DNA from: Hybos culiciformis
Lineage: Eukaryota > Arthropoda > Insecta > Diptera > Hybotidae
Direction: 5' to 3'
DNA length: 64,000 nt
Assembly: GCA_964007475.1 (NCBI GenBank)
Contig: OZ023274.1
Location: 71,683,303 to 71,747,302, forward strand
Shown: positions 62,253 to 64,000 of the stretch, in pieces
Layout: each line of letters starts with the position of its first letter
Position numbering within the stretch: the stretch's first letter is position 1
Notes under the pieces: model-generated
Seen by the model: only the letters and a program-made list of their open reading frames with translations
The model's database searches: none
Told to the model about the DNA's origin: nothing
Program-made: the position numbers and the translations under genes

Positions 62253-64000
62253 TTAGTTATATTTTTCATTCCCTTTAATTTTTTTTAATAATTCGTCATT
62301 CTGAATGACATATTTGTAAAACTCTTTGCAATTCATTTTAAAATTATGCTTCACGACGATTTCAGCTTCTATATTTTTTATGAGGAGACGACTTCTATCA
62401 GATCTCCAAGCATGAAACATTAAGCTAAACATACGTTCACTTATCGCGTTGGAATGAGGTAACGCAAAAACAAATTCTATAATTATAAGCATATTTGGAG
62501 AATTAAATGTTTTAAATATTTTTATCCATTTTTCTTCATATGTTAAGTTCTGTAAATCTGGTATAATTTGTTTAAGTATTATGTACTCTTCAAATAAACC
62601 GTCTACGTCAATATTTTTAATAGGAAATAACTTCAGTACATTTAAAAAAGCTTCAAAAGTAGGAACTTCTACCAATTTAAAAACATTAAGAGCTTCGAAC
62701 TTATTATTAATGAAATCAAATCTTTTTTCAATGTATTGAATCATTTGTTCTAAAAATGCAGAAGCTCTTTTGAGAAATAATTTTTTTTCAGTATCATTAT
62801 TGCATTTTTCTAATGCCTGTTGTGCTATAGTGCCATAAAATTTTTGCTGTAGCTTCGTTTTTAACGAATTCCTTAAATTCTTAAGCAAGTCAAATACTTC
62901 TATTACTACAGGACCTTCACCTTCTAGTTTTAATATTACGTTTTTAATAACTGACCCAACATTTGATAGCAAACCTAAATACGCTTCTGATAATTCATTA
63001 TTTAAAAAATCTATCACTAAAGCTGGTGATGAGGATTTCGAATTAAAATATGATTTTATGGGCTCAAAATTTTTGTAAAGGCGATCGATAGCTGGCACAA
63101 GAGATAACCACCTTGTCGGAACATGCCGTAACATTTCTGTGTATTCGATATCGCAAAAATCATAGAATTCCATTAGTGTCTGCTTCCTTTTGGTATGAGA
63201 GCTGAACTCATTATATATTTTAACAATAATACATTCTAAGTCAAATTTAAGTAAATTTGAAGCATTTTTAACAGCGTTTGACAGCATATGGCACAAACAT
63301 CCTACTTCTATAATGTCTGGATTTACTTTTCTGAGCTCAGTAAAAACACTTTGATGCCGACCAAAATTGACGTTAGCATTATCCCCGCAATAGCTTATTA
63401 TGCTTTTCGGATCTAAATTTGCTTTATTTAGATAACTAATTAAAGAACGAGCAATATGCTGTGATGTTTCACTTGAGCTCTCAAAAAAATTTAAAATTTT
63501 TGTTTGGACACCAACATCTTTCAAAAAATATGGTAGTACTAGAGGAAACATTTTTATATTACCCTTGTTAGACGCGTCTGTAGCAATAGTATAAGGAAGA
63601 TTATTGTTTTTTATACTAGCAATAATATAATTTTGGGATTCTTTTGCTAATACGTTCGTTACAATTTTCGAACATTTAGTACGACCACAAGTGAAATTGG
63701 ATGCTATTTTTGAATCTGGAAACAAAGAATGCAATAAAGAACTGGTACAATTTGATGAATTGAAGCTATGAGAATGCTGAACACTGTGATATACAAAGGT
63801 AGCCTCTGCAGCGCTAATTTTTTTCTCTAATGAAGTTATTGTTGACGACGAGGCTGGAAAAAATGAAGTTAGGTTATTGGTACTTGATGCTGCTTTTAAG
63901 TTAGCTATATGTTTTATTGTATTCATGTGTTGTTTTACATCCCGAATTCCAGATACGGCAATGCTAAATTCTGTGCAACAGTTATTGCATTTCGCAACAT
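62253..64000 (-). CDS. hAT-superfamily transposase, frame open to the window edge
   Basis: One uninterrupted frame runs from the window edge to the TAA at 62253-62255, at least 581 residues; the first in-frame ATG inside the window is at 63926, but the frame continues upstream. DNA-cutting and joining transposase of a cut-and-paste element. Seen: an N-terminal zinc-finger-like CNNC...H-x4-H pattern (CNNCCTEFSI ... VKQHMNTIKH) crossing that ATG, the central DATDASNKG-like acidic motif TIATDASNKG, YCGDNANVNFG, the VGCLCHMLSNA and HVPTRWLSLV segments of the RNase H-like core, and the C-terminal hATC dimerisation motif FVFALPHSNAISERMFSLM. No stop or frameshift is seen, so it may be intact or recently active. 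It could instead be a domesticated ZMYM-like gene, but the neighbouring transposon end favours an element. Confidence 0.85.
   Translation of the reverse strand, partial: VAKCNNCCTEFSIAVSGIRDVKQHMNTIKHIANLKAASSTNNLTSFFPASSSTITSLEKKISAAEATFVYHSVQHSHSFNSSNCTSSLLHSLFPDSKIASNFTCGRTKCSKIVTNVLAKESQNYIIASIKNNNLPYTIATDASNKGNIKMFPLVLPYFLKDVGVQTKILNFFESSSETSQHIARSLISYLNKANLDPKSIISYCGDNANVNFGRHQSVFTELRKVNPDIIEVGCLCHMLSNAVKNASNLLKFDLECIIVKIYNEFSSHTKRKQTLMEFYDFCDIEYTEMLRHVPTRWLSLVPAIDRLYKNFEPIKSYFNSKSSSPALVIDFLNNELSEAYLGLLSNVGSVIKNVILKLEGEGPVVIEVFDLLKNLRNSLKTKLQQKFYGTIAQQALEKCNNDTEKKLFLKRASAFLEQMIQYIEKRFDFINNKFEALNVFKLVEVPTFEAFLNVLKLFPIKNIDVDGLFEEYIILKQIIPDLQNLTYEEKWIKIFKTFNSPNMLIIIEFVFALPHSNAISERMFSLMFHAWRSDRSRLLIKNIEAEIVVKHNFKMNCKEFYKYVIQNDELLKKIKGNEKYN

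Larger units (their letters stand above)
61062..64000 (-). mobile_element. hAT-type DNA transposon inserted in wrapper, left end in window
   Basis: The end TAGTGATGGGAAATC (61062-) has the classic hAT terminal form. The preceding TTATTTAC (61054-61061) would be the 8-bp target copy, but its partner is outside the window. Inside are a subterminal tandem array and a long minus-strand transposase frame. It lies about 60 bp after exon 4 of wrapper, in the following intron. A second possible end, TAGGCTTGCCAGATAAAAA (about 61860), and short repeats of GGACTT..TTCTGCCTTTA at 62060-62230 suggest the structure may be composite. Confidence 0.75.

Overview
The window looks like AT-rich nuclear DNA from an insect. 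All the protein-coding genes have short to medium GT-AG introns, and their closest recognisable relatives are insect versions (bin3/MePCE, DNA ligase IV, dyskerin/Nop60B, LIN54/Mip120, a DESI2-type PPPDE protease, and the insect glial immunoglobulin protein Wrapper). The order cannot be fixed from this stretch. Two 200-base N runs (5652-5851, 39174-39373) are scaffold gaps.

Layout. 1-432 may hold minus-strand exons of an unidentified gene facing away from the next one. 687-3129 (+) is a four-exon bin3/MePCE gene, the 7SK-type RNA 5' cap methyltransferase. 7538-10504 (-) is a four-exon DNA ligase IV gene that appears to lack the second BRCT domain. 10505-16412 is packed with small inverted-repeat transposons, three of them nested inside each other, and contains a perfect 137-bp inverted repeat. 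16413-20888 (+) is a complete six-exon dyskerin gene. Starting 574 bp downstream, on the same strand, is what I consider the most interesting locus: an apparently non-coding, roughly 13-exon gene (about 21462-25845) whose introns carry at least ten candidate box C/D snoRNAs, nine of the ten with the D box 64-93 nt from the 3' splice site. One snoRNA, probably of the U29 type, has been copied four times together with its intron and exon. 26663-31978 (-) is a complete five-exon LIN54/Mip120 gene. 34540-36166 (+) is a complete three-exon DESI2-like gene.

36167-51978 is mostly gene-poor AT-rich DNA. It holds a striking 1211-bp element (41564-42774) built from two arrays of a TTGTACAA-type motif around a GC-rich palindrome, flanked by an 8-bp direct repeat. 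51979-60998 (+) carries the first four coding exons of wrapper (3 Ig domains and the start of an FN3 domain); the rest is outside the window or beyond the insertion. A hAT-type DNA transposon starts at about 61062 and runs off the right edge, with its transposase on the minus strand.

Shared biology. Dyskerin (H/ACA RNPs) and the C/D snoRNA host gene both serve rRNA modification; MePCE and LIN54 act on transcription regulators; LIG4 works in end joining. Apart from the dyskerin/snoRNA pairing, the gene order shows no obvious functional grouping. rRNA target matches were made from memory of conserved 28S segments and need an alignment to confirm.
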